64,000 bases of DNA, from positions 1 to 64,000 of the forward strand of contig NZ_CP030128.1 in assembly GCF_003568845.1 (NCBI RefSeq), read 5' to 3'. The stretch is from Indioceanicola profundi. GTDB taxonomy: Bacteria; Pseudomonadota; Alphaproteobacteria; Azospirillales; Azospirillaceae. The notes beneath the pieces are model-generated. The model ran no database searches. It was not told the origin of the DNA and was given only the letters and a program-made list of their open reading frames with translations. A program made the position numbers and the translations under genes. Position 1 is the first letter of the stretch. Each line of letters begins with the position of its first letter. Positions 9,518 through 17,870 of this stretch are shown piece by piece.

Positions 9518-10393
9518 GTGACGTTACACTCCACTGAGTTGCTGGATGGAATTGGGCCTGACGCGACGCCCGATCCCAAACTTCGTTCCGCGCCCAAGGT
9601 TCGCATCGAAGATCGCGACATTTTCCCAACGGAATCCCGTGCCACGTCGCGTGCACTGGCTGCATTGAGCGGTATTGGGATCGGTGCCACCGCCGGCGCC
9701 GTATCCGGCGCGCTCGACACGTCGAGCGGAATGATTCCTGCTCTTGCAGGGCTTGCCTTTATCGGCGGGCTGCTTTCGACTTGGTCGCCCTGCGGCTATT
9801 CCTCGCTTAGCCTGCTGAGGCCGCGCGGGTCCTACAGCGCCCGTTCCATCGCCGGATGGACGCCCACCTTCCTCATGCATGCGCTCGGCTATGCGGCAGG
9901 CGCCCTGCTCCTTGGAGCAATGCTGGGCGGGGCGGCGCTGATGCTTCCGGTATCGCCGGATGCGGGCTGGGTGCCCATTGCACTCGGATTGCTGGCCCTG
10001 GGCTACGGGCTGCATCAGCTCAAGTTCTTCAGCTTGCCCTATCCCCAGCGGCGGGCCCAGGTGCCGCATGATGCGCGGGCTAGATTCTCGCTTCCTATGG
10101 TCGGCCTGCTCTACGGCTTTTCCCTGGGTTTGAACTTCCTCACCTATGTAAGGACTCCCATCCTTTATGTGACTGTTGCCGGCGCGCTGCTGAGCGGCTC
10201 ATTCACTTCAGCCATGATCCTGACCGCTGCCCTCAACGTGGGACGGTTCCTTCCCCTGATCGTCAATGCTTTCCCGGTCCAGGACTGGACGATTCAGCGC
10301 TGGCTCGCCGGCACGGAAACCAGGGCAGTGCTGGCAGACGGCTTTGTTCTTGCCCTGGCGGGCTCGGCATTTGCCGCCGCGGCCCTGGCCTGA
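9518..10393 (+). CDS. mauF: Methylamine utilization protein MauF
   Basis: Polytopic inner-membrane protein (291 residues, six to seven hydrophobic segments) required in known mau systems for making methylamine dehydrogenase. It resembles CcdA/DsbD-type membrane proteins: LSTWSPCGYSS near residue 87 is a CcdA-like first-helix motif. The start is a GTG at 9518 preceded by AAAAAGGGAGGG. Its place directly before mauB matches the conserved mauFBEDA order. Confidence 0.87.
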   Translation: MTLHSTELLDGIGPDATPDPKLRSAPKVRIEDRDIFPTESRATSRALAALSGIGIGATAGAVSGALDTSSGMIPALAGLAFIGGLLSTWSPCGYSSLSLLRPRGSYSARSIAGWTPTFLMHALGYAAGALLLGAMLGGAALMLPVSPDAGWVPIALGLLALGYGLHQLKFFSLPYPQRRAQVPHDARARFSLPMVGLLYGFSLGLNFLTYVRTPILYVTVAGALLSGSFTSAMILTAALNVGRFLPLIVNAFPVQDWTIQRWLAGTETRAVLADGFVLALAGSAFAAAALA

Positions 10394-10435
10394 GGCCATA
10401 AAAGCTCAAATCAAATCCAACGGGAGGAAACAGTG

Positions 10436-11698
10436 ATGCGTCGAGCAAACGTCGCCACAGAACGCCCGAAGTCCAGTCGGCTTGGCACGCTCCTTTGTGC
10501 CACGGCATTGATCGGCCTCGTGGCCATTCCGTTCTCGGCTTCGGCCCAGAACCAGACACAAAGTCAGGCTGGCAAACAGTCCGGCACGGACATCCCGACC
10601 CATGTTACCGAAGAAGCCACCGTTGTCCCCGAAGAAGAGACCGGGATCCTGGAAGCCCCGGCTCACAATCCCCGCCGGGTCTATGTGGCCGACCAGGATA
10701 ACTTCAACGTCATCAACCGGATCTATGCGATCGATGGCGAACAGGGCAAGCTCCTGGGCATGCTGGATGGTGGCATGCTGGTCAACGTCAATCTCATGCC
10801 AGATGATGGCCGCATCGTCGTGAGTAATACGCTGTTCGAGCGCGTCTCGCGCGGTGCCCGCAACGACTTCATCGAGATCTGGGACCCAAAAACTCTCAGC
10901 GTGACGCAGGAAATCGACATTCCGGAAGAGCGCTTCTTGCTCATGCCCATGGATGCCATGTCCCAGATCACGCCCGATGGACAGTTCCTGCTCTATTACC
11001 GTTTCTCTCCGGCCCCAGGGGTCGGCATCGTGGACCTGCAGAATAACAAGCACATCACGACAGTCGATGTGCCAGACTGCTATTTTGTCATGCCCACAGC
11101 GCCGGATCGCTTTTACATGCATTGCCGGGGCGGTTCCCTGCTGAAGGTGGCCTTCACCCGTGACGGCGAGACAAAGACCACAGAGAGCAAACCCTTTCAT
11201 CCGCCGGAGCAGCATATCTACGACCACCCGCTGTTCTCGGCCAAAACCGGCAAGGCGTATTTCATCTCCTATGATGGAACGGTTTACCCGGCTGATCTCA
11301 GCGGTGAGGATCCCCAATTCGGCCAAAGCTGGTCCATGTTCTCGGATCAGGAGCGGCAGGAGAATTGGCGGCCCGGCGGATGGCAGGTGGCCGCTTATCA
11401 TACGCCAACCAATCAGATCTACGTGCTGGTCCGGCAGGGCGGCGAGTTCACGCACGCTAATCCCAGTAAGGAAGTCTGGGTTTACGATGCGAATAATGGC
11501 AAGCGCCTCAAGAAAATTCCGCTTGAGAATAGCACGAATTCCATTGCGATCAGCCAGGACCAAAATCCGCTCCTCTTCGCGTTGGATACCCACCATTCCA
11601 CGCTGGAAATTTATGATACAGGCACCGGCCAGCGCCGGTCCTCGATCCCAAATTTAGGCGTCACGCCGCATATTGTCGTGACCTCTTCTGGATCGTGA
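10436..11698 (+). CDS. mauB: Methylamine dehydrogenase heavy (alpha) subunit
   Basis: Large subunit of the periplasmic alpha2-beta2 enzyme that oxidises methylamine to formaldehyde and ammonia. The 420-residue precursor has a signal peptide ending SASAQN (about residue 39) and a seven-bladed beta-propeller body with repeated strands such as RVYVADQDNFNVINRIYAID and EVWVYDANNGKRLKKI. A GGGAGGA site lies 8 nt before the ATG at 10436; a GTG sits one codon earlier. The short linker to mauE and the strict order FBEDA leave little doubt. Confidence 0.96.
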   Translation: MRRANVATERPKSSRLGTLLCATALIGLVAIPFSASAQNQTQSQAGKQSGTDIPTHVTEEATVVPEEETGILEAPAHNPRRVYVADQDNFNVINRIYAIDGEQGKLLGMLDGGMLVNVNLMPDDGRIVVSNTLFERVSRGARNDFIEIWDPKTLSVTQEIDIPEERFLLMPMDAMSQITPDGQFLLYYRFSPAPGVGIVDLQNNKHITTVDVPDCYFVMPTAPDRFYMHCRGGSLLKVAFTRDGETKTTESKPFHPPEQHIYDHPLFSAKTGKAYFISYDGTVYPADLSGEDPQFGQSWSMFSDQERQENWRPGGWQVAAYHTPTNQIYVLVRQGGEFTHANPSKEVWVYDANNGKRLKKIPLENSTNSIAISQDQNPLLFALDTHHSTLEIYDTGTGQRRSSIPNLGVTPHIVVTSSGS

Positions 11699-11708
11699 GG
11701 GAACTGCC

Positions 11709-12287
11709 ATGACCTATCTCCACGATCCAACCCTCGTGGTCTACGGGCAGGTTCTCCTGGCCCTTGTTTTCAGCGTTGCGGGTGCGCAAAAGCTCCGCCA
11801 GCGTGAGGAATTTGTCGGTATCGTCCGTAACTTCCGGATTCTGCCACCCCGTGTTGCCGAGCCTGCAGCCAGACTTCTGCCCTTTGCCGAACTCGCGCTT
11901 GCAGCAGCCTTGCTTGTTCCTACTCTTCTGCAGGTGACAGGCGGGGTAGCCTTTTTGCTGCTTGCCATCTTCAGCCTGGCCGTGGCCGTCAATCTTGTCC
12001 GTGGCCGCCAGAACATCGATTGCGGCTGCTTCCGCACCGGGGCCGGCCAGCATCTGAGCTGGTGGATGGTGGCACGGAACCTCGGGCTGATGGGTCTGGC
12101 CCTGCTCCTGGCCACAAAGCCGGCTACCGCGGCCGCACCTGGTCTGCTGGACCTCATAACGGCCAGCCTCGCAGCGGCCGTGACCGCCCTCCTCTATGTC
12201 GCGGCGACACAGATCCGTGTAGCCGCCTCGCTTATCCCCGCCGCTGCGCACGCGCATGCCCACCATCACGAGGTCAAATCATCATGA
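11709..12287 (+). CDS. mauE: Methylamine utilization protein MauE
   Basis: Inner-membrane protein (192 residues, four to five hydrophobic helices) of the DoxX/MauE group, needed with MauD for correct disulfides and stability of the small subunit. A Cys-containing stretch QNIDCGCFRTG (about residue 102) is typical of MauE. A His-rich C-terminus (HAHAHHHE) is present. The stop overlaps the mauD start (ATGA at 12284), so the two are translationally coupled. Confidence 0.93.
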   Translation: MTYLHDPTLVVYGQVLLALVFSVAGAQKLRQREEFVGIVRNFRILPPRVAEPAARLLPFAELALAAALLVPTLLQVTGGVAFLLLAIFSLAVAVNLVRGRQNIDCGCFRTGAGQHLSWWMVARNLGLMGLALLLATKPATAAAPGLLDLITASLAAAVTALLYVAATQIRVAASLIPAAAHAHAHHHEVKSS

Positions 12288-12919
12288 TCGAAGCTCTCAT
12301 CATCTCCAATGTGCTGCTCTGGATCGGTCTGGTGGCGAGCATCGTGCTGCTCATCGGCCTGGCGCGCCAAATCGGTCTGCTACATGAGCGCTCCGCCCCG
12401 TTGGGCGCCATGATGACGGACAAGGGTCCCGATGTTGGGGATGCCGCCCCCGCCTTCACGCTAAAGGACCAGAATGAGCGGGCCGTCTCCATCGGCGGTG
12501 TGCAGGCCAGCGGAATGGATCAGCTTCTGCTGTTCGTCTCCCCGACCTGCCCGATGTGCGAGAAGCTGCTGCCGGTGGCGAAGTCGCTGGTTCGGGACGA
12601 AAAGCTGCGCTTGGTCCTGATCAGCGATGGAGATCCGGCAGACCATGAGCGCTACCTGAAAAGCCACGATCTCACTGGCATTCCCTACGTCCGGTCGGCC
12701 GAAGTCGGAATGCGCTATCAGGTCGGCCGCGTCCCGCACGCCGTCATTATCGACGGGGACGGCATCATTCGCTCGAAAGGCCTGGTCAACACCCGCGAGC
12801 ATCTGGAGAGCCTGGTTGAATCCCGCAGGACCGGCCATGCCTCCATTCAGGCTTTCCTGCGCAGCACCGGCCAGATGCCGACGCCGAAGGTCGAGCCAGA
12901 GGCTCAGCTTCTCCACTGA
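12284..12919 (+). CDS. mauD: Methylamine dehydrogenase accessory thiol protein MauD
   Basis: Membrane-anchored thioredoxin-like protein (211 residues) that helps form or isomerise the six or more disulfides of MauA. An N-terminal anchor helix (about 8-28) is followed by a thioredoxin fold with the active motif SPTCPMCEKL (CPMC, about residue 90) and the cis-Pro segment GRVPHAVIID. It overlaps the end of mauE by 4 nt and precedes mauA by 34 bp. Confidence 0.94.
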   Translation: MIEALIISNVLLWIGLVASIVLLIGLARQIGLLHERSAPLGAMMTDKGPDVGDAAPAFTLKDQNERAVSIGGVQASGMDQLLLFVSPTCPMCEKLLPVAKSLVRDEKLRLVLISDGDPADHERYLKSHDLTGIPYVRSAEVGMRYQVGRVPHAVIIDGDGIIRSKGLVNTREHLESLVESRRTGHASIQAFLRSTGQMPTPKVEPEAQLLH

Positions 12920-12953
12920 CCACGGATAAAACCAAGATAAGGGAGGTATGGGA

Positions 12954-13493
12954 ATGCTGTTCAAAACACGGTTCGACGCGCTGGTCGAGGGCGTGACCCG
13001 ACATGTGGCGCAACGCACTTCACGAAGGGGCTTCCTCGGCAGGATTGGAGTCATCGTGGGTGGAGCCACGGTGCTGCCCCTGCTGCCGGTGGACCGGCGC
13101 GGAATGAAACAGGCGCACGCCACCATGCCGGACGGCGGCTGGCAGCCACAGGCAACCGACGCCCAGGCTTGCGATTACTGGCGGCACTGCTCGCTGGACG
13201 GCAACGTCTGCGACTGCTGCGGCGGAACGATGACACAATGCCCGCCAGGAACATCCCTTTCCCCAAGCTCTTGGGTGGCAAGCTGCTTCAATCCCGAGGA
13301 CAAGGTAACCTACCTGATTGCCTATCGGGATTGTTGCGGCAAGTCATTCTGCGGGCGTTGCGGCTGCTTCAACACCCAAGGCGAGCTGCCGATCTATCGG
13401 CCCGAATTCAGCAACGACATCATCTGGTGCTTTGGTGCCGAGGGGATGACCTATCACTGCACGATTTCCCCGATCGTTGGGAAAGCCGCGTGA
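12954..13493 (+). CDS. mauA: Methylamine dehydrogenase light (beta) subunit, TTQ-bearing
   Basis: Catalytic small subunit carrying tryptophan tryptophylquinone. With the start at 12954 (GGGAGG 7 nt upstream; an ATG at 12948 is too close) it has 179 residues. A Tat signal TSRRGFLGRIG is near residue 22. The two TTQ tryptophans are Trp107 (SWVASC) and Trp158 (IIWCFG), 51 residues apart as in characterised MADH. The catalytic acids correspond to Asp82 and Asp126 (YRDCCG). The mature part has 14 Cys rather than the usual 12: the extra ones are Cys89 (CDCCGG) and Cys133 (SFCGRC). Two residues are missing after FGAE relative to the Paracoccus and Methylobacterium sequences as I remember them. Confidence 0.96.
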   Translation: MLFKTRFDALVEGVTRHVAQRTSRRGFLGRIGVIVGGATVLPLLPVDRRGMKQAHATMPDGGWQPQATDAQACDYWRHCSLDGNVCDCCGGTMTQCPPGTSLSPSSWVASCFNPEDKVTYLIAYRDCCGKSFCGRCGCFNTQGELPIYRPEFSNDIIWCFGAEGMTYHCTISPIVGKAA

Positions 13494-13500
13494 GGTTACT

Positions 13501-13524
13501 GGCGCCCGTTTACCGGCGGGCGCC
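13501..13524 (+). terminator. Hairpin after mauA
   Basis: An 8-bp GC stem (13501-13508 GGCGCCCG with 13517-13524 CGGGCGCC) lies 8 nt after the mauA stop, followed by TCCTTTCC. It probably acts as a partial terminator or mRNA-stabilising stem, raising structural-subunit expression (mauB/A) over the downstream mauJ, G, L, M, N genes. Confidence 0.6.
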
Positions 13525-13553
13525 TCCTTTCCCTCCAATCGGGATCATCCATC

Positions 13554-14483
13554 ATGTGGATTCCACATAATGCGATACCACCGCTTCGCGGGGACTCTTC
13601 GCCAGACATGGTGCGCGCCTCGCGGGAGGATCGCGCGGAGCGCGAATTCCTGGTGGCTGTTTACCTGCTGAACCCGCTGACCCGCGCTTGGGACATCGAC
13701 CTCCTGCTGGAGGCTGAATTCAGTATCGCCGCCCCAGGTGGAGCAGAAATCCAGATTGCCGCGGCGAATGGCGCAAACGGGCGCCTGGGAGAGCTGATCT
13801 GCCGAAGCCAAGCTGCTAGTGCCGAAGCTGCCGTCGAGCTGGTCTATGACGCGGTGGCCGATCTGCTTGGCCGATGGTGCGTTACCCATGGTCGCGGGAT
13901 GGAAATCGCCGGCCTGCGCGTGGCCGACATGGTTCATCAGGCAAAATGGCGTGCCGTTCCGTTCCGCCCTAGCACGATTGATGCCACAGCGGATATCGGC
14001 GATGGCCTCACGGCAGAACATCGCGCCCTGGCTGCCCTCTACCGGCAGGCCCGCAATGCCTCCAGCCCAATCCAGCGCCTGCTCTGCGCAATGCGGATTC
14101 TGGACAGCTTTGCAGCAGGGCAGCGCCATCTGAAATCTCTGCCAACGGGCAGCTGCACCCATAACATGTTTGATAACTGCTCCGGCTTTCGCGTGAGCCG
14201 GGAAATGCTGGTCCTCTCCGGAGCCTGGAGCCGCCATGCCGACCTGGAGGGACAGGATCTTCATGTTCTGATCCAGACATTACAGCCTGTGCGCACCCGC
14301 CTGCTAGGCATGCTGGCGGGGGAGGCACTTGACACGGACATCGGAACCTACAGCTGGCTTTTCCAACTGAGCGGGCTGGCAAATCTGGCTGATTGTGCGG
14401 CGCACCAAATACTCAGTGGCGATTTTGCGCTTTGGCGTCAGTCACGTTCATCAGATTATTATGATATGGAGGAAGTTGTTTAG
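13554..14483 (+). CDS. mauJ: Methylamine utilization protein MauJ
   Basis: A 309-residue soluble protein with no signal peptide, placed after mauA as in other mau clusters, where mauC normally lies between them. The function of MauJ is unknown. Identification rests on position and overall resemblance (hydrophilic, about 300 aa, C-terminal DYYDMEEVV). The start at 13554 has no good ribosome site, and an internal ATG at 13611 (MVRASREDR) could be used. It is not needed for methylamine growth in some methylotrophs, so its presence without mauC is notable. Confidence 0.65.
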   Translation: MWIPHNAIPPLRGDSSPDMVRASREDRAEREFLVAVYLLNPLTRAWDIDLLLEAEFSIAAPGGAEIQIAAANGANGRLGELICRSQAASAEAAVELVYDAVADLLGRWCVTHGRGMEIAGLRVADMVHQAKWRAVPFRPSTIDATADIGDGLTAEHRALAALYRQARNASSPIQRLLCAMRILDSFAAGQRHLKSLPTGSCTHNMFDNCSGFRVSREMLVLSGAWSRHADLEGQDLHVLIQTLQPVRTRLLGMLAGEALDTDIGTYSWLFQLSGLANLADCAAHQILSGDFALWRQSRSSDYYDMEEVV

Positions 14484-14540
14484 AGGGCATGAGTCAACGG
14501 ACCAGCATCGGCAGTGGAGGGGCTAATACCGGAGGTCATC

Positions 14541-15674
14541 ATGAGTGAAATCATCCTCGCCAAGTCCGCTCCACCCGCCTACGTGAGCCGACCTTCTGTT
14601 CTGGATCGGCGTCCCGGCCAGTTTCCGTCCGGGAACCGTCGCCAGGCACTCCAGCCCGGCAGCAGGATCCTGGGCACGGCCACAGATGGGTTCAAATCCT
14701 TCACCAAAAGCTTTGGCGAAGACCCCGAGAACATCGTCGACAGAGTTGGCGTGCCGGTGCAGCTCTTGGACAACCCGTCAATCATGCTCGAACTAAACTC
14801 CTTCTGCGCCCTGTTTGAAGAGGCCGCCCGACGTACCCGGCACAGCAATTACGGCTTATGGTTCGGACACCAGTTCGACCCAATCCGGCTGGGGCCGATT
14901 GGCGAAACCATCATGTCGGCCCCGACCGTCCGGGCGGCAATGACCAACTTAGTTGAGTTCTATTTGTATTTCCAACAGGCCAGTACCGTGCGGCTGGTGC
15001 GCGAGGACGGCCTGTTGCGTCTTGAATACAAAATCCTGGACGGCCGCATCCTCGAACGCCGCCAGGATGCCGAACTGACCATGGGCATTTTTGCCAATCT
15101 GTTCTGGCGGACCATCGGATCAAACTGGCGGCTTGAGGAGGTCCAGTTCGAGCACCCGCACCCCGAGGCCTCGAAAGAGCATGAGGCTGCATTCCGGGCT
15201 CCGGTGTACTTCGAGCAGCGAACCAACGCGCTTGTGTTCCGCGACCATGGCCTCGATGCGCCGATGCCCGGTGCGGATCTCATGCGAATGGTGACGGCGC
15301 GCCAGAAACTGCTTGGTACCTTCGATACCGTCGGTGCTGTGGATGTACTGGATATTCTCACATCCGAACTGATGAGCCGCCTGCCCCAGGGGGTCCCTAA
15401 GCTGGAGGAAATTGCAACAGGCACTGGTATTGCCGTTGCGAAGTTCCGGCATGGGCTCGACTATAAGGGCCTGACCTACACAGCCTTCGTGAACGACCTG
15501 CGCAAGCGTCTGGCGAGCAGGTATCTGGGCTTGCAGTATCTTTCCATGAATGAGGTGTCCATGCTGCTCGGCTTCACGGAAGCAAGCGCGTTCAGCCGTG
15601 CCTGCCGCGGGTGGTTCAATGCCTCGCCACGCATGTTGCGGGCCGGCATCCTGCTGTCTCTGGCGAAATCCTGA
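14541..15674 (+). CDS. AraC-family transcriptional regulator inside the mau cluster
   Basis: A 377-residue regulator: an N-terminal Arabinose_bd-type ligand domain (PF12625-like, about residues 60-240) and a C-terminal AraC helix-turn-helix (about 280-375) containing LASRYLGLQYLSMNEVSMLLGFTE-type helices and the FSRACRGWF signature. The ATG at 14541 has GGAGG 5 nt upstream, and is preferred to a GTG at 14514. It lies between mauJ and mauG on the same strand. Known mau clusters are controlled by the LysR-type MauR, which is absent here, so this gene may be the methylamine sensor; that is inference. Confidence 0.85.
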   Translation: MSEIILAKSAPPAYVSRPSVLDRRPGQFPSGNRRQALQPGSRILGTATDGFKSFTKSFGEDPENIVDRVGVPVQLLDNPSIMLELNSFCALFEEAARRTRHSNYGLWFGHQFDPIRLGPIGETIMSAPTVRAAMTNLVEFYLYFQQASTVRLVREDGLLRLEYKILDGRILERRQDAELTMGIFANLFWRTIGSNWRLEEVQFEHPHPEASKEHEAAFRAPVYFEQRTNALVFRDHGLDAPMPGADLMRMVTARQKLLGTFDTVGAVDVLDILTSELMSRLPQGVPKLEEIATGTGIAVAKFRHGLDYKGLTYTAFVNDLRKRLASRYLGLQYLSMNEVSMLLGFTEASAFSRACRGWFNASPRMLRAGILLSLAKS

Positions 15675-15756
15675 CCCGGATGAGTACGGGCCGGCAGACA
15701 CCGTATTTCCCCCGGTGTCCTGGCCATGAACCCAAAGGTATGAAGGGGGACATGAC

Positions 15757-16785
15757 GTGCGGAAATGGATGATGTGCCTTTTCCTGGCCGGCCTTGCTGC
15801 TCACACATTTGGTGGGGCAGCGGCCCAGCCGCAGGAGGCAACCGGTAGCTTGGCGGAGTTGAAAGCAAAATTCAAAAGACCGGACGCGATTCCATCCCGG
15901 CGGGACAATCCGTTGAGCCCTGAGAAAGCGGCGCTTGGAAAGGTTCTGTTCTTTGATCCGCGCCTGTCGGCGTCCGGAACGGTTTCCTGCAGCCGCTGCC
16001 ACGATCCCGCATTGGGATGGCAGGATGAATTCGCCAAGGCCGTTGGCCATGAGGGAGCAATCGGCAGGCGACGCTCTCCGCCGGTGGCGAATCTGGCCTG
16101 GGCGTCCGCTTTCATGTGGGATGGACGCGCAGAAGATCTGGAAACCCAAGCTGCATTGCCGATCGCAGCGCCAGAGGAGATGAATATGGATCCGGCGCAG
16201 CTGCCTGAGGTCCTGGACAGTATTCCCGGATACGCGCCCTTGTTCGAGGCCGCCTATGGCGACCCCGCCATCACAACGGACCGGATTTTGGCGGCTCTGG
16301 CCACCTTTGTCCGCACCATCGTATCGGACGAGGCACCCTTCGACCGCTGGATAGCTGGTGAGAAGACTGCAATATCGGATGAGGCCAAGCGCGGCTTCAT
16401 TTTGTTTAACACCAAGGCCCGCTGCGCAAAATGCCATAGCGGCTGGCGCTTCACCGATGACAGCTTTCACGATATCGGCATTTCCCGGGGGGATCTCGGA
16501 CGGGGAGCCTTTGTCCCGCCCGAAATAGAGGTGCTGCAGCACGCCTTCAAAACGCCAGGCCTGCGCGATGTCTCCCGGCGTCAGCATCTGATGCATGACG
16601 GATCGCTGGTCAGCCTTGGCGCGGCCATTGACCACTATGTGAATGGAACGGAGCCGCGCCCCAGCCTCTCGCCCGAGTTCCAGCGCATCCAGTTGGACGC
16701 CAGCGAGCGGGCGGACTTGATTGCCTTTCTGCAAACCCTGACGGCCCCCTTGTCCGAATTGAGGGCGCCCGAACTGCCCCACTAG
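15757..16785 (+). CDS. mauG: Di-haem TTQ maturase MauG
   Basis: Periplasmic di-haem protein of the cytochrome c peroxidase family that completes TTQ synthesis on MauA by six-electron oxidation. The 342-residue precursor has a signal peptide (about 1-22), the first haem motif CSRCHD (about residue 81) and the second CAKCHSG (about 226), followed by the FKTPGLRDV segment typical of the family. The GTG start at 15757 follows a G-rich ribosome site. The sixth ligand of the second haem (Tyr in Paracoccus MauG) cannot be assigned by eye; a Met is present in LMHDGS. Context (mauG-L-M-N) supports MauG over an ordinary peroxidase. Confidence 0.9.
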   Translation: MRKWMMCLFLAGLAAHTFGGAAAQPQEATGSLAELKAKFKRPDAIPSRRDNPLSPEKAALGKVLFFDPRLSASGTVSCSRCHDPALGWQDEFAKAVGHEGAIGRRRSPPVANLAWASAFMWDGRAEDLETQAALPIAAPEEMNMDPAQLPEVLDSIPGYAPLFEAAYGDPAITTDRILAALATFVRTIVSDEAPFDRWIAGEKTAISDEAKRGFILFNTKARCAKCHSGWRFTDDSFHDIGISRGDLGRGAFVPPEIEVLQHAFKTPGLRDVSRRQHLMHDGSLVSLGAAIDHYVNGTEPRPSLSPEFQRIQLDASERADLIAFLQTLTAPLSELRAPELPH

Positions 16786-16840
16786 GCCAGGACCGGTGCG
16801 GTCATCGAGAATGATCTTGGGATGTTTTGCGGAGGTTATG

Positions 16841-17200
16841 ATGCGAGCAATATGGGTAGGTGCTGCAACCACTCTGATGATCGTTGCCATCGGTGCGCCA
16901 GCCTGGACCTTTGCACGAGACGTCGTCATCTCGATCCAGGAACGTGAGCTGCCCGACCGGATCACAGTGGATGCCGGAAGTAAGCTCGTCATCGTCAATG
17001 AGGATGAGGTTTTCCATAGCCTCTTTTCGGATACGACTGGCCACAAATTCAATATGGGCACGCAACTGCCCGGCCAGACCAAATCCGTTGCCCTCGACAC
17101 CCCAGGGGACCTTCAAGTCCGCTGCTGGATTCACCCTTCCATCAGAATGGACGTGCATGTCCAGGACGGAACGAGGGACTTGACTGATGGGCAACCATAA
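16841..17200 (+). CDS. mauL: MauL, cupredoxin-like periplasmic protein
   Basis: A 119-residue protein with a Sec signal peptide (MRAIWVGAATTLMIV to TFA, about residue 25) and a small beta-sandwich. A complete type-1 copper ligand set is visible: His59 (VFHS), Cys95, His98 and Met103 in RCWIHPSIRM, with spacing C-x2-H-x4-M as in plastocyanin. The start at 16841 has GGAGG 5 nt upstream; an ATG one codon earlier is too close. The gene overlaps mauM by 14 nt. MauL has no settled function. In a cluster lacking amicyanin it could carry electrons from MADH, or deliver copper; both are inference. Confidence 0.82.
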   Translation: MRAIWVGAATTLMIVAIGAPAWTFARDVVISIQERELPDRITVDAGSKLVIVNEDEVFHSLFSDTTGHKFNMGTQLPGQTKSVALDTPGDLQVRCWIHPSIRMDVHVQDGTRDLTDGQP

Positions 17201-17870
17201 TCCCAAGCCACGCGCTAAAGGAACTGTGAGCCGCCGGGACTTCATCGCCGGCGCTGCAAAGTCGGCGGGCGGCGTCTGTGCTGCTGGCTTTGCGCTCAGC
17301 CTTTATGCGGAATCCGCAGGCTCTCAGCCGGTTCAGGCGCTGAGGCCGCCAGGTGCGATTGCGGAGGAGGATTTCCAGTCCGCCTGCGTGCGCTGCGGCC
17401 TCTGCGTCCGCGCCTGTCCCTATGACACACTGAAGCTGGCGGAATTCGGAGACGATGTGGCCTTGGGCACACCCTTTTTCGTTGCCCGGGACGTGCCTTG
17501 CTTCATGTGCCCGGACGTGCCTTGCGCCCGGGCTTGCCCCACCGGCGCCCTGGATGCGGAAATTCCATCCATCAAAGAGGCCACAATGGGAACAGCCGTT
17601 CTCAGTGACCATGAGAACTGCCTGAATTATCGCGGCATGCATTGCAGCGTCTGTCACCGTGTCTGCCCGATCCGGGACGAGGCCATTACGCTTGAAAAGC
17701 ACGTCATCAACGGTAAGCCGAGACTGATCCCGACAGTGCATTCTGATCACTGCACGGGATGTGGAAGGTGCGAGGAACAATGCGTACTCGCCGAAGCCGC
17801 GATCCGGGTCTACCCTGTCGACATCGCGCGCGGCTCGATCGGCGTTAACCGGGCAGGGCGCCGAATATGA
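17187..17870 (+). CDS. mauM: Ferredoxin-type protein MauM
   Basis: A 227-residue iron-sulfur protein related to NapG, with a Tat-type signal (VSRRDFIAGAAKSAGG) directing it across the membrane. Four cysteine clusters for [4Fe-4S] centres are visible: CVRCGLCVRACP, CPDVPCARACP, CSVCHRVCP and CTGCGRCEEQC. It overlaps mauL upstream and couples to mauN by an ATGA overlap at 17867. With MauN it probably forms a quinol-linked electron path, as NapG/NapH do. Confidence 0.92.
   Translation: MGNHNPKPRAKGTVSRRDFIAGAAKSAGGVCAAGFALSLYAESAGSQPVQALRPPGAIAEEDFQSACVRCGLCVRACPYDTLKLAEFGDDVALGTPFFVARDVPCFMCPDVPCARACPTGALDAEIPSIKEATMGTAVLSDHENCLNYRGMHCSVCHRVCPIRDEAITLEKHVINGKPRLIPTVHSDHCTGCGRCEEQCVLAEAAIRVYPVDIARGSIGVNRAGRRI

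Noticed and set aside
15616-17100. 494-codon minus-strand frame
   Set aside because: Antisense to mauG and mauL, which carry haem and copper motifs; no similarity in the antisense product.
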